From Streptomyces cavernae (GTDB lineage: Bacteria > Actinomycetota > Actinomycetes > Streptomycetales > Streptomycetaceae): a DNA stretch of 64,000 bases. Below, one piece after another: positions 8,492 through 16,329 of this stretch. Numbering within the stretch: the first letter of the stretch is position 1; the number at the start of each line of letters is the position of its first letter. Location: positions 248,001-312,000 of the forward strand of contig NZ_RPDJ01000008.1 of NCBI RefSeq assembly GCF_004023625.1, in the 5' to 3' direction. A program made the position numbers and the translations under genes. The notes under the pieces are model-generated. The model was not told the origin of the DNA, did no database searches, and was given only the letters and a program-made list of their open reading frames with translations.

Positions 8492-8537
8492 CTGACGGCA
8501 CACGCCCAAGGGGCACGTCTGACGGCACACGCCCAAG
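8492..8537 (+). repeat. 19-bp direct repeat in the 8299-8595 spacer
   Basis: CTGACGGCACACGCCCAAG occurs at 8492-8510 and again at 8519-8537 (27-base period). A third degenerate copy (CGGCACAGGC) precedes them. The rest of the roughly 300-base spacer upstream of the oxidoreductase gene has no coding sequence that I can support. Confidence 0.6.
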
Positions 8538-8595
8538 CACGAGCCTCACGGCACCCGGCACGGAACTCGGTAAACGCACCCGGTCAGGAAGAGAC

Positions 8596-9576
8596 ATGGC
8601 AGCTCAGCGACCCCTTGGCGTCTGCGTCGTCGGCACCGGCAAGATGGGCGGCGACCACGTCCGCAGAATCGACGAGGTGGTCGAGGGAACACGGGTCACC
8701 GCCGTCGTCGACGTCGACGAGGAGCGGGCCAAGGACCTCGCCGGACGGATCGACGGCTGCACCGCCTACCCGGAGGCCGCCGCGGCGATGGCCGCGTCGG
8801 ACGTGGACGCCGTCCTCGTCGCCTCCCCGGGCCCCGCCCACGAGGCCACCCTGCTGGAGGCCTTCGCCCATGACCTCCCGGTGCTGTGCGAGAAGCCCCT
8901 CACGCCCGACGCGGCGTCCGCGCTCCGGCTGATGGAGGCCGAGCAGCGGCTGGGGCACCGGCGGGTCCAGGTGGGTTTCATGCGCCGCTACGACTCCGAG
9001 TACACCCACCTCAAGCGACTGCTCGACAGCGGCGACCTGGGCCGGACGCTGATGCTGCACCACCGCCACCGCAATCCCGCGCAGCCGCCGTGGTTCACCG
9101 AGCAGATGCTCGTCAACGACTCGGTGGTGCACGAGACGGACATCACGCGCTGGCTGCTCGACCAGGAGATCACCGCGGTCACGGTGCTGAAGCCGACCGC
9201 GAGTTCGTACGCTCCCGAGGGGATGCACGACCCGCAGTTCGTCCTCTTCGAGACGGAGGCGGGGTCCCTCGTCGACGTGGAGATCTTCGGACATTGCCGG
9301 TTCGGCTACCAGGTGCAGGCCGAAGCGGTGTGCGAGAAGGGCGTGGTACGGATCGGCGATCGGATCAGTCCCGACTACCTCGACCACTTCCAGGACGCCT
9401 ACGACACCGAGGTCCAGGCCTGGGTGGACGCCACCCGGCGCGGCGAGGTCACCGGCCCCGGGATCTGGGACGGCTACGCGGCCGCCGCGGTCAGCGAGGC
9501 CGGGGTGCGGGCGCAGACCGAGGGCGTCCGGGTGCCGGTCGAGCTGGTCCAGCGGCCGGTGCTGTACGCCTCGTAA
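8596..9576 (+). CDS. Gfo/Idh/MocA-family oxidoreductase (inositol dehydrogenase-like)
   Basis: A 326-residue NAD(P)-dependent dehydrogenase. Seen: Rossmann start GVCVVGTGKMGGDHVRRI, the family signature VLCEKPLTPDA near residue 98 with its catalytic-region Lys, VGFMRRYDSEY near 130, and NDSVVHETDITRWLLD near 177, where Asp and His of HxxD(I) form the catalytic set of inositol dehydrogenases. Length is typical. It is convergent with two more family members on the other strand, separated by a terminator hairpin. The substrate is presumably an inositol or sugar; exact specificity is not readable. Confidence 0.9.
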   Translation: MAAQRPLGVCVVGTGKMGGDHVRRIDEVVEGTRVTAVVDVDEERAKDLAGRIDGCTAYPEAAAAMAASDVDAVLVASPGPAHEATLLEAFAHDLPVLCEKPLTPDAASALRLMEAEQRLGHRRVQVGFMRRYDSEYTHLKRLLDSGDLGRTLMLHHRHRNPAQPPWFTEQMLVNDSVVHETDITRWLLDQEITAVTVLKPTASSYAPEGMHDPQFVLFETEAGSLVDVEIFGHCRFGYQVQAEAVCEKGVVRIGDRISPDYLDHFQDAYDTEVQAWVDATRRGEVTGPGIWDGYAAAAVSEAGVRAQTEGVRVPVELVQRPVLYAS

Positions 9577-9645
9577 TGCCCGACGGGTCGCCGGGCACGC
9601 GGTGAGAGCCTGTGTCGCATCCTCTGGGCCGGCGCCGCCCGCAGT

Positions 9646-9676
9646 GGGTGGAGGCCGCGAGGGCCGGCCTCCACCC
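9646..9676. terminator. Bidirectional terminator hairpin
   Basis: GGGTGGAGGCC (9646-9656) and GGCCTCCACCC (9666-9676) form a perfect 11-bp stem with a 9-base loop, centred between two convergent oxidoreductase genes. No T-run, as is usual for high-GC actinomycetes. Confidence 0.75.
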
Positions 9677-9684
9677 CGGTCGGT

Positions 9685-10683
9685 TCAGCTCCGCGGTCGG
9701 GGCGCGAACCCGGCGGCCTCGTAGCACGCGTCGATGAGCCCCATCGTCGCCAGCGCGTCCTCCGCGTCGAGCGCCAGCGGCTCGCCACCCCTCACCCGGG
9801 CCGCGAACGCGTCGAGTTGGTAGCTGTACGAGGAGCGGCGGCCCAACTCCTCCGTCCTTTCGCCCGACCCCGTGCGCACCACGACCCGGTCGTCCCGGTG
9901 CGGCAGGACGAAGTCGACCGCCGTCGCCTCGCCCCGGCTGCCGACCACCCGGCAGGTCGCCTGCCAGCCGTCGTACGCCATGGAACAGCGCGCGGAGCCG
10001 GCCGCGCCGCCGGGAAACTCCAGCTCGGCGTCCAGCCACTCGTCGACGCCCGGCGCTACGGCCCGTTCGCCGCCGCGCGCCGAGACGAGCCGGGGCGCAC
10101 CGCCCGCCCACGGCGCGAGCATCCGCTGTGCGTGCAGGGCGTAGCAGCCCAGGTCCATGACGGCTCCGCCGGCGAGCGGCAGCGACCAGCGCACGTCGTC
10201 GTCCGGCGGGGGCGGCATCGCCACCACGGTCTCCACCCGCCGCAGTTCGCCGAGTTCGCCCGAGGCCAGCAGCTCGTGCAGCCGTCGGGTGACCGGGTGG
10301 AACAGGTAGTGGAAGCCCTCCATGAAGACGGTGCCCGCCTCGGCGGCCACGTCGCGCACCTCGGCCGCCTCCGTCGCGTTGCTCGCCGACGGCTTCTCGC
10401 TGAGCACATGCTTGCCCGCCCGCAGCGCGGCCAGGTTCCACGGGCCGTGCAGCCCGTTGGGCAGCGGGTTGTAGACCACCTCGACCTCGGGGTCCGCGAC
10501 CAGCTCGGCATACGAGCCGACCACCCGCTCCACGCCGTGGGCGTCCGCGAACGCCCGGGCGCGGTCCGGCTCGCGGGCGGCCACCGCCACCAGACGGTGC
10601 CCGCCCGACAGGGCCGGGGAGACGAGTGCTCGTTCGGTGATCCGGGCCGCGCCCAGGATCCCGATCCGCAGGGGCTCGCTCAT
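9685..10683 (-). CDS. Gfo/Idh/MocA-family oxidoreductase
   Basis: 332 residues from ATG 10683. Rossmann motif GILGAARITERALVSPALSG; HVLSEKPSASN near residue 98; FMEGFHYLFHPVTRRL near 125; and GGAVMDLGCYALHAQRML near 175. The G(A)xMDxGxY/CYxxH block is of the glucose-fructose oxidoreductase/trans-dihydrodiol dehydrogenase branch, unlike the inositol-dehydrogenase-type partner upstream. Its ATG overlaps the preceding gene's stop by four bases (ATGA), so the two are translationally coupled and last in the operon running from the oxygenase gene at 14000. Confidence 0.9.
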   Translation of the reverse strand: MSEPLRIGILGAARITERALVSPALSGGHRLVAVAAREPDRARAFADAHGVERVVGSYAELVADPEVEVVYNPLPNGLHGPWNLAALRAGKHVLSEKPSASNATEAAEVRDVAAEAGTVFMEGFHYLFHPVTRRLHELLASGELGELRRVETVVAMPPPPDDDVRWSLPLAGGAVMDLGCYALHAQRMLAPWAGGAPRLVSARGGERAVAPGVDEWLDAELEFPGGAAGSARCSMAYDGWQATCRVVGSRGEATAVDFVLPHRDDRVVVRTGSGERTEELGRRSSYSYQLDAFAARVRGGEPLALDAEDALATMGLIDACYEAAGFAPRPRS

Positions 10684-11705
10684 CCCTGACGCACCTTGTC
10701 CAGGTCGCCGCGCACCTCGTCCATCGACACCAGCCGGTGCTCCTGTACCGACAGCGTGCACGCCTCCGCGATCAGGCTCGCCTCGATGGCGTCGGCCACC
10801 GTGCACGGGGAGGGGCTCCGGCCCGCCACGACCTCGGTGAACGCGGTGAGTTCGGCACGGTAGGCGTCGGCGAAGCGGTCCATGAAGAAGTTGTGCGGGG
10901 TGCCGGAAGGGAAGGTGGCGCCCGGCTCGACCGAACGCAGCGGCAGCTTGTCCTCCAGGCCGACCGCGATGCTGTCCTTCATGCCGTGCAGTTCCAGCCG
11001 CACGTCGTAACCCCGAGCGTTGTGCCGGGAGTTGGAGATCACCGCGAGAGTGCCGTCGTCCAGGGTGAGGATCGCCGACGCGGTGTCCACGTCGCCCGCC
11101 TCCGCGATGTACTCGGCACCGCGGTTGCCGCCCGCCGCGTACACCTCGGAAACCTCGCGGCCGGTCACCCAGCGCACGATGTCGAAGTCGTGCACCGAGC
11201 AGTCCCGGAAGATGCCCCCGGAGACGGCGATGTACGCCGCCGGCGGCGGGGCCGGGTCCAGGGTGGTGGACCGCACGGTGTGCAGCTTGCCGAGTTCGTC
11301 GCTCAGCACGGCCTTGCGCGCGGCCACACAACCCGCGTCGAACCGCCGGTTGTAGCCGATGTGGACTTCGACACCGCTGCCCTGCACCGCGCGCAGCACG
11401 GTGAGGCTCTCCTCGACCGTCTTGGCCACCGGCTTCTCGCAGAAGACGGGGATGCCCGCCTTGACGGCGGCCAGGATCAGCGCGGGGTGCGCGTCCGTGG
11501 CGGCCGCGATCACGATGCCGTCGACCCCGGCTGCGAGCACCGCCTCCGGCGAGTCGGCCGCGGTGGCGCCGAAGCGCTCCACCGCCGCGGCGGTGGCGGC
11601 GGCCACCGGGTCGGAGACCACGAGGGAGTCCACGGCGTCCAGTCCCGCGAGAGTCGCGGCGTGGAACGCGCCGATCCGGCCGAGGCCCAAGATACCGATG
11701 CGCAT
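10680..11705 (-). CDS. Inositol 2-dehydrogenase-like Gfo/Idh/MocA oxidoreductase
   Basis: 341 residues. Seen: RIGILGLGRIGAFHAATLAG dinucleotide motif, VFCEKPVAKTVEESL near 90, IGYNRRFDAGCVAARKAV near 120, and GGIFRDCSVHDFDIVRWVTG near 165, the D-x3-H-D-x-D set that defines inositol dehydrogenases (IolG/Idh). By family it would oxidise myo- or scyllo-inositol, or a deoxy-sugar, at a ring hydroxyl with NAD+. It is coupled by a 4-base overlap to the next Gfo/Idh/MocA gene. About 350 bases of minisatellite separate it from the SDR gene upstream, so it may have its own promoter there. Confidence 0.9.
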   Translation of the reverse strand: MRIGILGLGRIGAFHAATLAGLDAVDSLVVSDPVAAATAAAVERFGATAADSPEAVLAAGVDGIVIAAATDAHPALILAAVKAGIPVFCEKPVAKTVEESLTVLRAVQGSGVEVHIGYNRRFDAGCVAARKAVLSDELGKLHTVRSTTLDPAPPPAAYIAVSGGIFRDCSVHDFDIVRWVTGREVSEVYAAGGNRGAEYIAEAGDVDTASAILTLDDGTLAVISNSRHNARGYDVRLELHGMKDSIAVGLEDKLPLRSVEPGATFPSGTPHNFFMDRFADAYRAELTAFTEVVAGRSPSPCTVADAIEASLIAEACTLSVQEHRLVSMDEVRGDLDKVRQG

Positions 11706-11799
11706 GGGGAGTTGCTCCTAGCTGTGAAGAGATGGCCGAACCGGGATCAGTCGGCCGAGCGGGGTCGGGCCGGCCGAACCGGGGTGAGCCGGAGGGGCC

Positions 11800-12059
11800 G
11801 GGTTGAGCGGGTCGAACGAGTGCGTGAGCCGGGCGGGGGTGGACGAGCCCGACGAGAGTGCTTCAGCCGGGCGGGGGACAGTGGGTCGAGCGAGAGTGCG
11901 TCAGTCGAGCGGGGGTGGAGTGGGTCGAACGAGAGTGCGTCGGTCGAGCTGGGTCGGGGGCGAGTCGAGCGAGAGTGCGTCAGCCGGGCGGGGGACAGTG
12001 GGTCGAACGAGCCTGGGTCAGCCGGGCGGGGATGCGGGTCGAACGAGTGTGGGTCAGTC
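11800..12059. repeat. Minisatellite of about 7 degenerate 36-41-bp units
   Basis: Units of the form GGTCGAACGAGAGTGCGTCA followed by GCCGGGCGGGGG recur about seven times with small changes (GAACGAG/GAGCGAG, TCAGCC/TCAGTC/TCGGTC). The last unit runs into the coding end of the SDR gene, whose TGA on the minus strand (12054-12056) lies inside the repeat. All plus- and minus-strand readings through it are low-complexity and not credible proteins. Confidence 0.8.
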
Positions 12060-12818
12060 GAGTCCGCCCAGGACGATCTGGTCCCAGTCGATCACCGAGC
12101 CGGTCACCACACCACTGCGGTCGGAGAGCAGGAAGACGACGAAGTCGGCGATCTCGTCCACCTGCCCGAGCTTGCCCATCGGCGCGCTCTCGGCGGCCTT
12201 CTCCCGCCAGTCGTCCCCGGCGCCGTGGAAGGCGCGCTGGATCGCGTCCTCGCCCTCGGTGTCGGTCCAGCCGATGTTGAGACCGTTGATCCGGATCCGG
12301 TCCCAGCGGTGCGCGTGGGCGGCGTTGCGGGTCAGCCCGGCGAGTCCGGCCTTCGCTGAGACGTACGGCGCGAGGAACGGCTGCCCGCCGTGGGAGGAGG
12401 ACGTGATGATGTTGACGACGGTGCCCGGCGCCTCCCGGTCCAGCATGTCCCGCACCGCCGCCTGCATCGCGAAGAACGGCGCCCGCAGATTGACGGCGAT
12501 GTGCTCGTCGAAGAGTTCGGGCGTGGTGTCCACCAGCGTGCCCCGTGAGGTGAGGCCGGCCGCGTTCACCAGGCAGTCGATCCGGCCGTAGTGGTCGACG
12601 ACGTTCTCGACGCTGCCGCGCGCCTGTTCCGGGTCACGCAGGTCGGCCCGTACGAAGGTGGTGCCGGTGTCCGCGGCGAACTTCTCCCCGATCTCGATCC
12701 GCCGTCCGGTGAGGACGACATGCGCCCCTTCGCGTACCGCGGCGCGGACGATTCCCGCGCCGACCCCCTGGCTGCCGCCGTTGACGAGGACGACCTTGTC
12801 CTGAAGGAGTGGTCCCAT
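12054..12818 (-). CDS. Short-chain dehydrogenase/reductase (classical SDR)
   Basis: 254 residues, ATG 12818. Seen: VNGGSQGVGAGIVR (TGxxxGxG cofactor loop) near 12-26, RADLRD near 57, LVNAAGLTSRGTL (NAAG) near 84, catalytic ITSSSHGG near 138 and YVSAKAGLAG (YxxxK) near 151. A complete Ser-Tyr-Lys triad and full length point to an active enzyme. It follows the dioxygenase-like gene by 18 bases in the same direction. The combination with inositol-type dehydrogenases suggests stepwise oxidation of a polyol or sugar. Confidence 0.92.
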   Translation of the reverse strand: MGPLLQDKVVLVNGGSQGVGAGIVRAAVREGAHVVLTGRRIEIGEKFAADTGTTFVRADLRDPEQARGSVENVVDHYGRIDCLVNAAGLTSRGTLVDTTPELFDEHIAVNLRAPFFAMQAAVRDMLDREAPGTVVNIITSSSHGGQPFLAPYVSAKAGLAGLTRNAAHAHRWDRIRINGLNIGWTDTEGEDAIQRAFHGAGDDWREKAAESAPMGKLGQVDEIADFVVFLLSDRSGVVTGSVIDWDQIVLGGLD

Positions 12819-12836
12819 GAGTTTGCGGCGTCCCTT

Positions 12837-14000
12837 TCAGATCTGGCGGCGCGCGGCGCCGGCCTGCAGTTCCCGGCGCAACGTCTCCGGGGTCCAGCCC
12901 TCGGCCACGGCACGCCACACGGTGTCCGCCTGGGACGGCGGCGCCAGCCCGTCGACCGGCGGGTCCAGGTCCAGGTTGGTGGGGAAGGGATAGCCGTCCG
13001 CGGCGGCGGCGACCACCCGGCGCAGCCAGCCCTCGGCGGCGCCCTCGGCCCTGCGGCGCAGCAGCACCGGGAAGACCGCGTTCGACACGCTCTGCCGGTC
13101 GACGGTCTCCATCGCCCGGCCGAAGGCGGAGGAGATCTGCAGCAGGTTCGCCATGCGCCTGATGTCCGCGGAGCGGTTGTGCCCGGCGGCGTGGAAGAGG
13201 GCGGGGTTGAAGAACACCGCGTCGCCCTTCTCCAGCGGCAGCTGGACGTGGTGCTCGTCGAAGTACGCGATGAACTCCGGCCGCCGCCACGCCAGATAGC
13301 CGGGCTCGTACTTCTGCGAGTGCGGCAGGTACAGCGTCGGGCCGGACTCCACGGGCATGTCGCAGTGCGCCACCGCGCCCTGCAGTGTCAGCACGGGGGA
13401 GAGGCGGTGGACGTGCGCCGGGTAGGCCGCCGCGCGCTCCTGGGAGAGGAAACCGAGATGGTAGTCACGGTGCGCACGCTGTGCCGCGCCGCCCGGGTTG
13501 ACCTGGTTGACCTGCGAGGTGATCTGGTACCCCGGGCCCAGCCAGGCCTCGGCGACCAGCGCCAGCAGGTCGTTGCCGTAGTAGTCGGCGAACGTCTCCG
13601 GGTCCCGCACCGCCATCTTGTCCAGCGCGTTCCACACCCGGTCGTTGGCGCCGGGCTTCGCGAAGTGGTCCCCCCGGGAGGTGCCCGCCGCCCGCTCCTC
13701 CTCGATCAGCGCGGTGAAGACGGCCGTGGCTCGGTCCACCACGTCGAGGTCCGGGAACGCGCCCTTGATCACCACGATGCCGGGGCCGTCCAGGAGGGCG
13801 TGCGCCCACTCCGACCGCAACGCCACCGGGTCGGCCGACCGCAGCCGGTTCCCGTCGTAGAGCGGGACGTTGTGCTCGACGCCCTCGGCCAGCGGGTGAT
13901 CACACGGATCGGTGCGGCGGCCGACCAGTTCACGGAAAGCGCCGAGGTCGCAGTCGTCCTCGCTCAGCCAAAACCCCGGTGCCGCCGCGGTGAGAGACAA
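12837..14000 (-). CDS. Phytanoyl-CoA dioxygenase (PhyH)-family oxygenase
   Basis: About 387 residues from a TTG at 14000 preceded by GGGAAAGGA at a 7-base spacing; a longer reading to 14081 has no good ribosome site. PhyH members are Fe(II)/2-oxoglutarate-dependent hydroxylases. Seen: AQRAHRDYHLGF with the HxD iron ligands, MPVESGPTLYLPHSQKYEPG typical of the family, VFFNPALFHAAGHNRSAD with the distal His and the 2-oxoglutarate-binding Arg region, then RRMANLLQIS. First gene of a minus-strand operon (oxygenase, SDR, two dehydrogenases) and divergent from a LacI regulator. Substrate unknown: it could hydroxylate or open a polyol, sugar or phosphonate derivative. Confidence 0.85.
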   Translation of the reverse strand: MSLTAAAPGFWLSEDDCDLGAFRELVGRRTDPCDHPLAEGVEHNVPLYDGNRLRSADPVALRSEWAHALLDGPGIVVIKGAFPDLDVVDRATAVFTALIEEERAAGTSRGDHFAKPGANDRVWNALDKMAVRDPETFADYYGNDLLALVAEAWLGPGYQITSQVNQVNPGGAAQRAHRDYHLGFLSQERAAAYPAHVHRLSPVLTLQGAVAHCDMPVESGPTLYLPHSQKYEPGYLAWRRPEFIAYFDEHHVQLPLEKGDAVFFNPALFHAAGHNRSADIRRMANLLQISSAFGRAMETVDRQSVSNAVFPVLLRRRAEGAAEGWLRRVVAAAADGYPFPTNLDLDPPVDGLAPPSQADTVWRAVAEGWTPETLRRELQAGAARRQI

Positions 14001-14084
14001 GGCAGGGTCCTTTCCCAGTGACGTCGTCTCCGTCAGTCTTATGAAGACCGGGCCATCATTCAATGCGCAGAAACACATCAAAAA

Positions 14085-14102
14085 ACCATCATCGACAATG
14101 GT
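14085..14102. promoter_or_regulatory. Candidate LacI-type operator in divergent promoter region
   Basis: ACCAT (14085-14089) and ATGGT (14098-14102) form an inverted repeat with an 8-base spacer between the oxygenase start (14000) and the LacI start (14135). The surrounding bases are unusually A-rich for this genome (ACATCAAAAAACCATCATCG). Position suggests that the LacI protein binds here to control both directions. Confidence 0.4.
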
Positions 14103-14134
14103 GGTGATCCGTCACCGACGTCCGGGGAACAGCC

Positions 14135-15172
14135 ATGGGACATCCGTATCCGATCCGCGAGATCGCCCGCCAGGCCGGCCTGAGCCAGGCCACCGTGGAC
14201 CGTGTCCTCAACCAGCGCGGTGGTGTCCGGGAAAGCACGGTCCGCGAGGTGCACCAGGCGATCAAGGACCTGGACCGGCAGCGGACCCAGGTCCGCATCG
14301 GCGGACGCACCTTCATGATCGACATCGTGATGCAGACGCCGGCCCGGTTCTCCTCCGCGGTGCGGGACGCCCTGGAGGCCGAACTGCCCTCCCTGCACCC
14401 GGCGGTGGTCCGCTCCCGGTTCCACTTCCGTGAGGCCTGCCCGCCCGCGGAACTGGTCGGGATCCTGGACCGCATCGCGCGGCGCGGCTCGCAGGGGGTG
14501 ATCCTCAAGGCACCGGACCTGCCCGAGGTCACCGCCGCCGTCAGCCGGCTGGTCGCGGCCGGGATCCCGGTGGTCACCCTGGTGACGGATCTGCCCGCCA
14601 GTCAGCGCTCGGCGTACGTCGGCATCGACAACCGGGCCGCCGGAGCGACGGCTGCCTATCTGCTCGGCCAGTGGCTGGGCGACCGGCCCGGCCACGTCCT
14701 GGTCACCATCAGCCGGGGCTCCTTCCGCAACGAGGAGGAACGCGAGATGGGCTTCCGCAGCGCGCTGCGCACCGCCCGGCCCGAGCGGACCCTGGTCGAG
14801 GTCACCGACAGCGACGGCCTGGACGCATCCCAGCGCGACCTCGTCCTGGCCGCGCTGGACCGGGACCCGGACATCGGCGCCGTCTACTCCATCGGCGGCG
14901 GCAACGCCGCGACCCTGGACGCCTTCAAGACCCTCGGCCGTGAGCCGGCCGTCTTCATCGCGCACGACCTCGACCAGGACAACACCCGCCTGCTGCGTGA
15001 ACGCCGCATCTCCGCGGTACTCCACCATGACCTCCGCCAGGACATGCGGCGCGCCTGCCAAACGGTGATGCGAGCCCACGGAGCACTGCCGGACGAGGGC
15101 CCGCACCTGCCGTCGCCGATCCAGGTGGTGACGCCGTTCAACATGCCTCCGGAGGCGGCGGCCGAGAGCTGA
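14135..15172 (+). CDS. LacI-family transcriptional regulator
   Basis: 345 residues, ATG 14135. HTH at residues 6-26 (IREIARQAGLSQATVDRVLN); periplasmic-binding-protein-like effector domain from about 62 (TFMIDIVMQTPARFSSAVRD) with GVILKAPDLPEV, YVGIDNRAAGATAAYLLGQW and FIAHDLDQDNTRLLRERRIS. It has the atypical HTH variant (ATVDRVLNQRGGV) of a LacI subgroup that senses sugar acids and polyols. Divergent from the oxygenase/SDR/dehydrogenase operon, which it probably represses until a sugar or inositol derivative binds. Confidence 0.92.
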   Translation: MGHPYPIREIARQAGLSQATVDRVLNQRGGVRESTVREVHQAIKDLDRQRTQVRIGGRTFMIDIVMQTPARFSSAVRDALEAELPSLHPAVVRSRFHFREACPPAELVGILDRIARRGSQGVILKAPDLPEVTAAVSRLVAAGIPVVTLVTDLPASQRSAYVGIDNRAAGATAAYLLGQWLGDRPGHVLVTISRGSFRNEEEREMGFRSALRTARPERTLVEVTDSDGLDASQRDLVLAALDRDPDIGAVYSIGGGNAATLDAFKTLGREPAVFIAHDLDQDNTRLLRERRISAVLHHDLRQDMRRACQTVMRAHGALPDEGPHLPSPIQVVTPFNMPPEAAAES

Positions 15173-15185
15173 GGAGACGCTGCCC

Positions 15186-15285
15186 GCTGTGGGAGGGCTG
15201 GGCGAGGATCGCTGTGAGAGGGCTGGGCGAGGACCGTTGCGTGAAGGCTGGGCGGCGCCCGCTGGGTGAGGGCTGGGCGACCGCC
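15186..15285. repeat. Four tandem 25-bp repeats
   Basis: Consecutive 25-base units at 15186, 15211, 15236 and 15261 share GCTGTGNGAGGGCTGGGCGA with drift increasing in copies 3 and 4. They lie in the 227-base spacer between the LacI gene and the MpaB-like gene. Confidence 0.75.
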
Positions 15286-15399
15286 GAACGAAGCCCGCCG
15301 TGACTGCTGGACGGCCGCGCTGTACGGGGTGACGGGCGCTCTGCGGGCCCGGGGCGGCCGGGTCTTGCTGGGTGTGCCGGGCGCGGTCACACTGACCGG

Positions 15400-16329
15400 G
15401 TGGACGCGGACCCCGGCCTCTTCGGCCCTTCCTCGGTGACCTGGCAGGTGCACGGCGACCCGATGATGTGGGTCGCGGGGGTGCGCGCGCTCTACCTGCA
15501 GGCCCTGCACCCGCGCGCGGTCCGCGGCGTGCTGCAGAACTCCGACTTCCGCAACGACGCCTGGGGCCGGCTGATGCGCACGGCCAACTTCGTCGGCACC
15601 ATCACCTACGGCACCAGCGAGGCGGCAGAGAAGGCGGGCGCCCGGATACGCAAGATCCACAGCATGCTGAAGGCGACGGATCCGGCCACGGGGGAGCGCT
15701 ATCCGGTCGACGAACCCGAGTTGTTGCTCTGGGTCCACTGCGCCGAGATCGACTCATATGTCCAGGTCCTCCGCCGCTCCGGCTACCCGCTATCCGACGC
15801 CGCGGCCGACCGCTACATCGACGAACACCGTGTCGCCGCCCGCCTGGTGGGCCTCGATCCCGCCGACGTACCCGCCTCCCGGGAGGAACTCGCCGCCTAC
15901 TTCGAGAAGGTGCGGCCCGAACTGGCCGCCGGGGACGAGGCACGAGAGGTCGACGACTTCCTGCAGCACCCGCCCGCACCCTGGCCCCTGATCCCGGCGC
16001 GTGAACTGCTGTGGCGGCGCGTGGCCCACCTGGCCTACGCCGCCCTGCCGCCTTACGCCCATGACCTGTACGGCAGGAGCGTTCCGCCGCAGGACCGCGT
16101 GGCCCGTCAACTGAGGGCCGCGGGTGCCGTGTTGCGCTGCGTTCCGGAACGTGTCCGCTGGCAATTGCCGCCCAAACACATTATCCGCGCCATGTCACGG
16201 CTCGGACCCGGCTCCCGCCCGGCCCCGTACAAAGTCGACCGAGGGCTCGCCATACTGGACGGGCCAGGGGAGGGCGCGGGGCGAGGCGACGACGGGGGTT
16301 GCGGCACGACATGGCGGACACCAGGCTGA
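15400..16329 (+). CDS. MpaB/latex-clearing-type oxygenase family protein (DUF2236)
   Basis: 309 residues, GTG 15400. Seen: VTWQVHGDPMMWVAGVRALY then LQALHPRAV near residue 12-40, the characteristic opening of DUF2236 proteins; TANFVGTITYGTSEAA with the conserved Arg/Lys cluster AGARIRKIHSML; LLLWVHCAEIDSYV near 107 with one of the His expected to ligate haem b; IDEHRVAARLVGL. Family members include MpaB-like O-demethylases/oxygenases and rubber oxygenases (Lcp). Its stop overlaps the kinase start by 19 bases, so the two genes are coupled, an association with no known functional explanation. Confidence 0.8.
   Translation: MDADPGLFGPSSVTWQVHGDPMMWVAGVRALYLQALHPRAVRGVLQNSDFRNDAWGRLMRTANFVGTITYGTSEAAEKAGARIRKIHSMLKATDPATGERYPVDEPELLLWVHCAEIDSYVQVLRRSGYPLSDAAADRYIDEHRVAARLVGLDPADVPASREELAAYFEKVRPELAAGDEAREVDDFLQHPPAPWPLIPARELLWRRVAHLAYAALPPYAHDLYGRSVPPQDRVARQLRAAGAVLRCVPERVRWQLPPKHIIRAMSRLGPGSRPAPYKVDRGLAILDGPGEGAGRGDDGGCGTTWRTPG

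Noticed and set aside
11803..12591. Plus-strand frames rich in SNECVSRAG repeats
   Set aside because: They read through the minisatellite and then antisense to the SDR gene; no credible start or domain.
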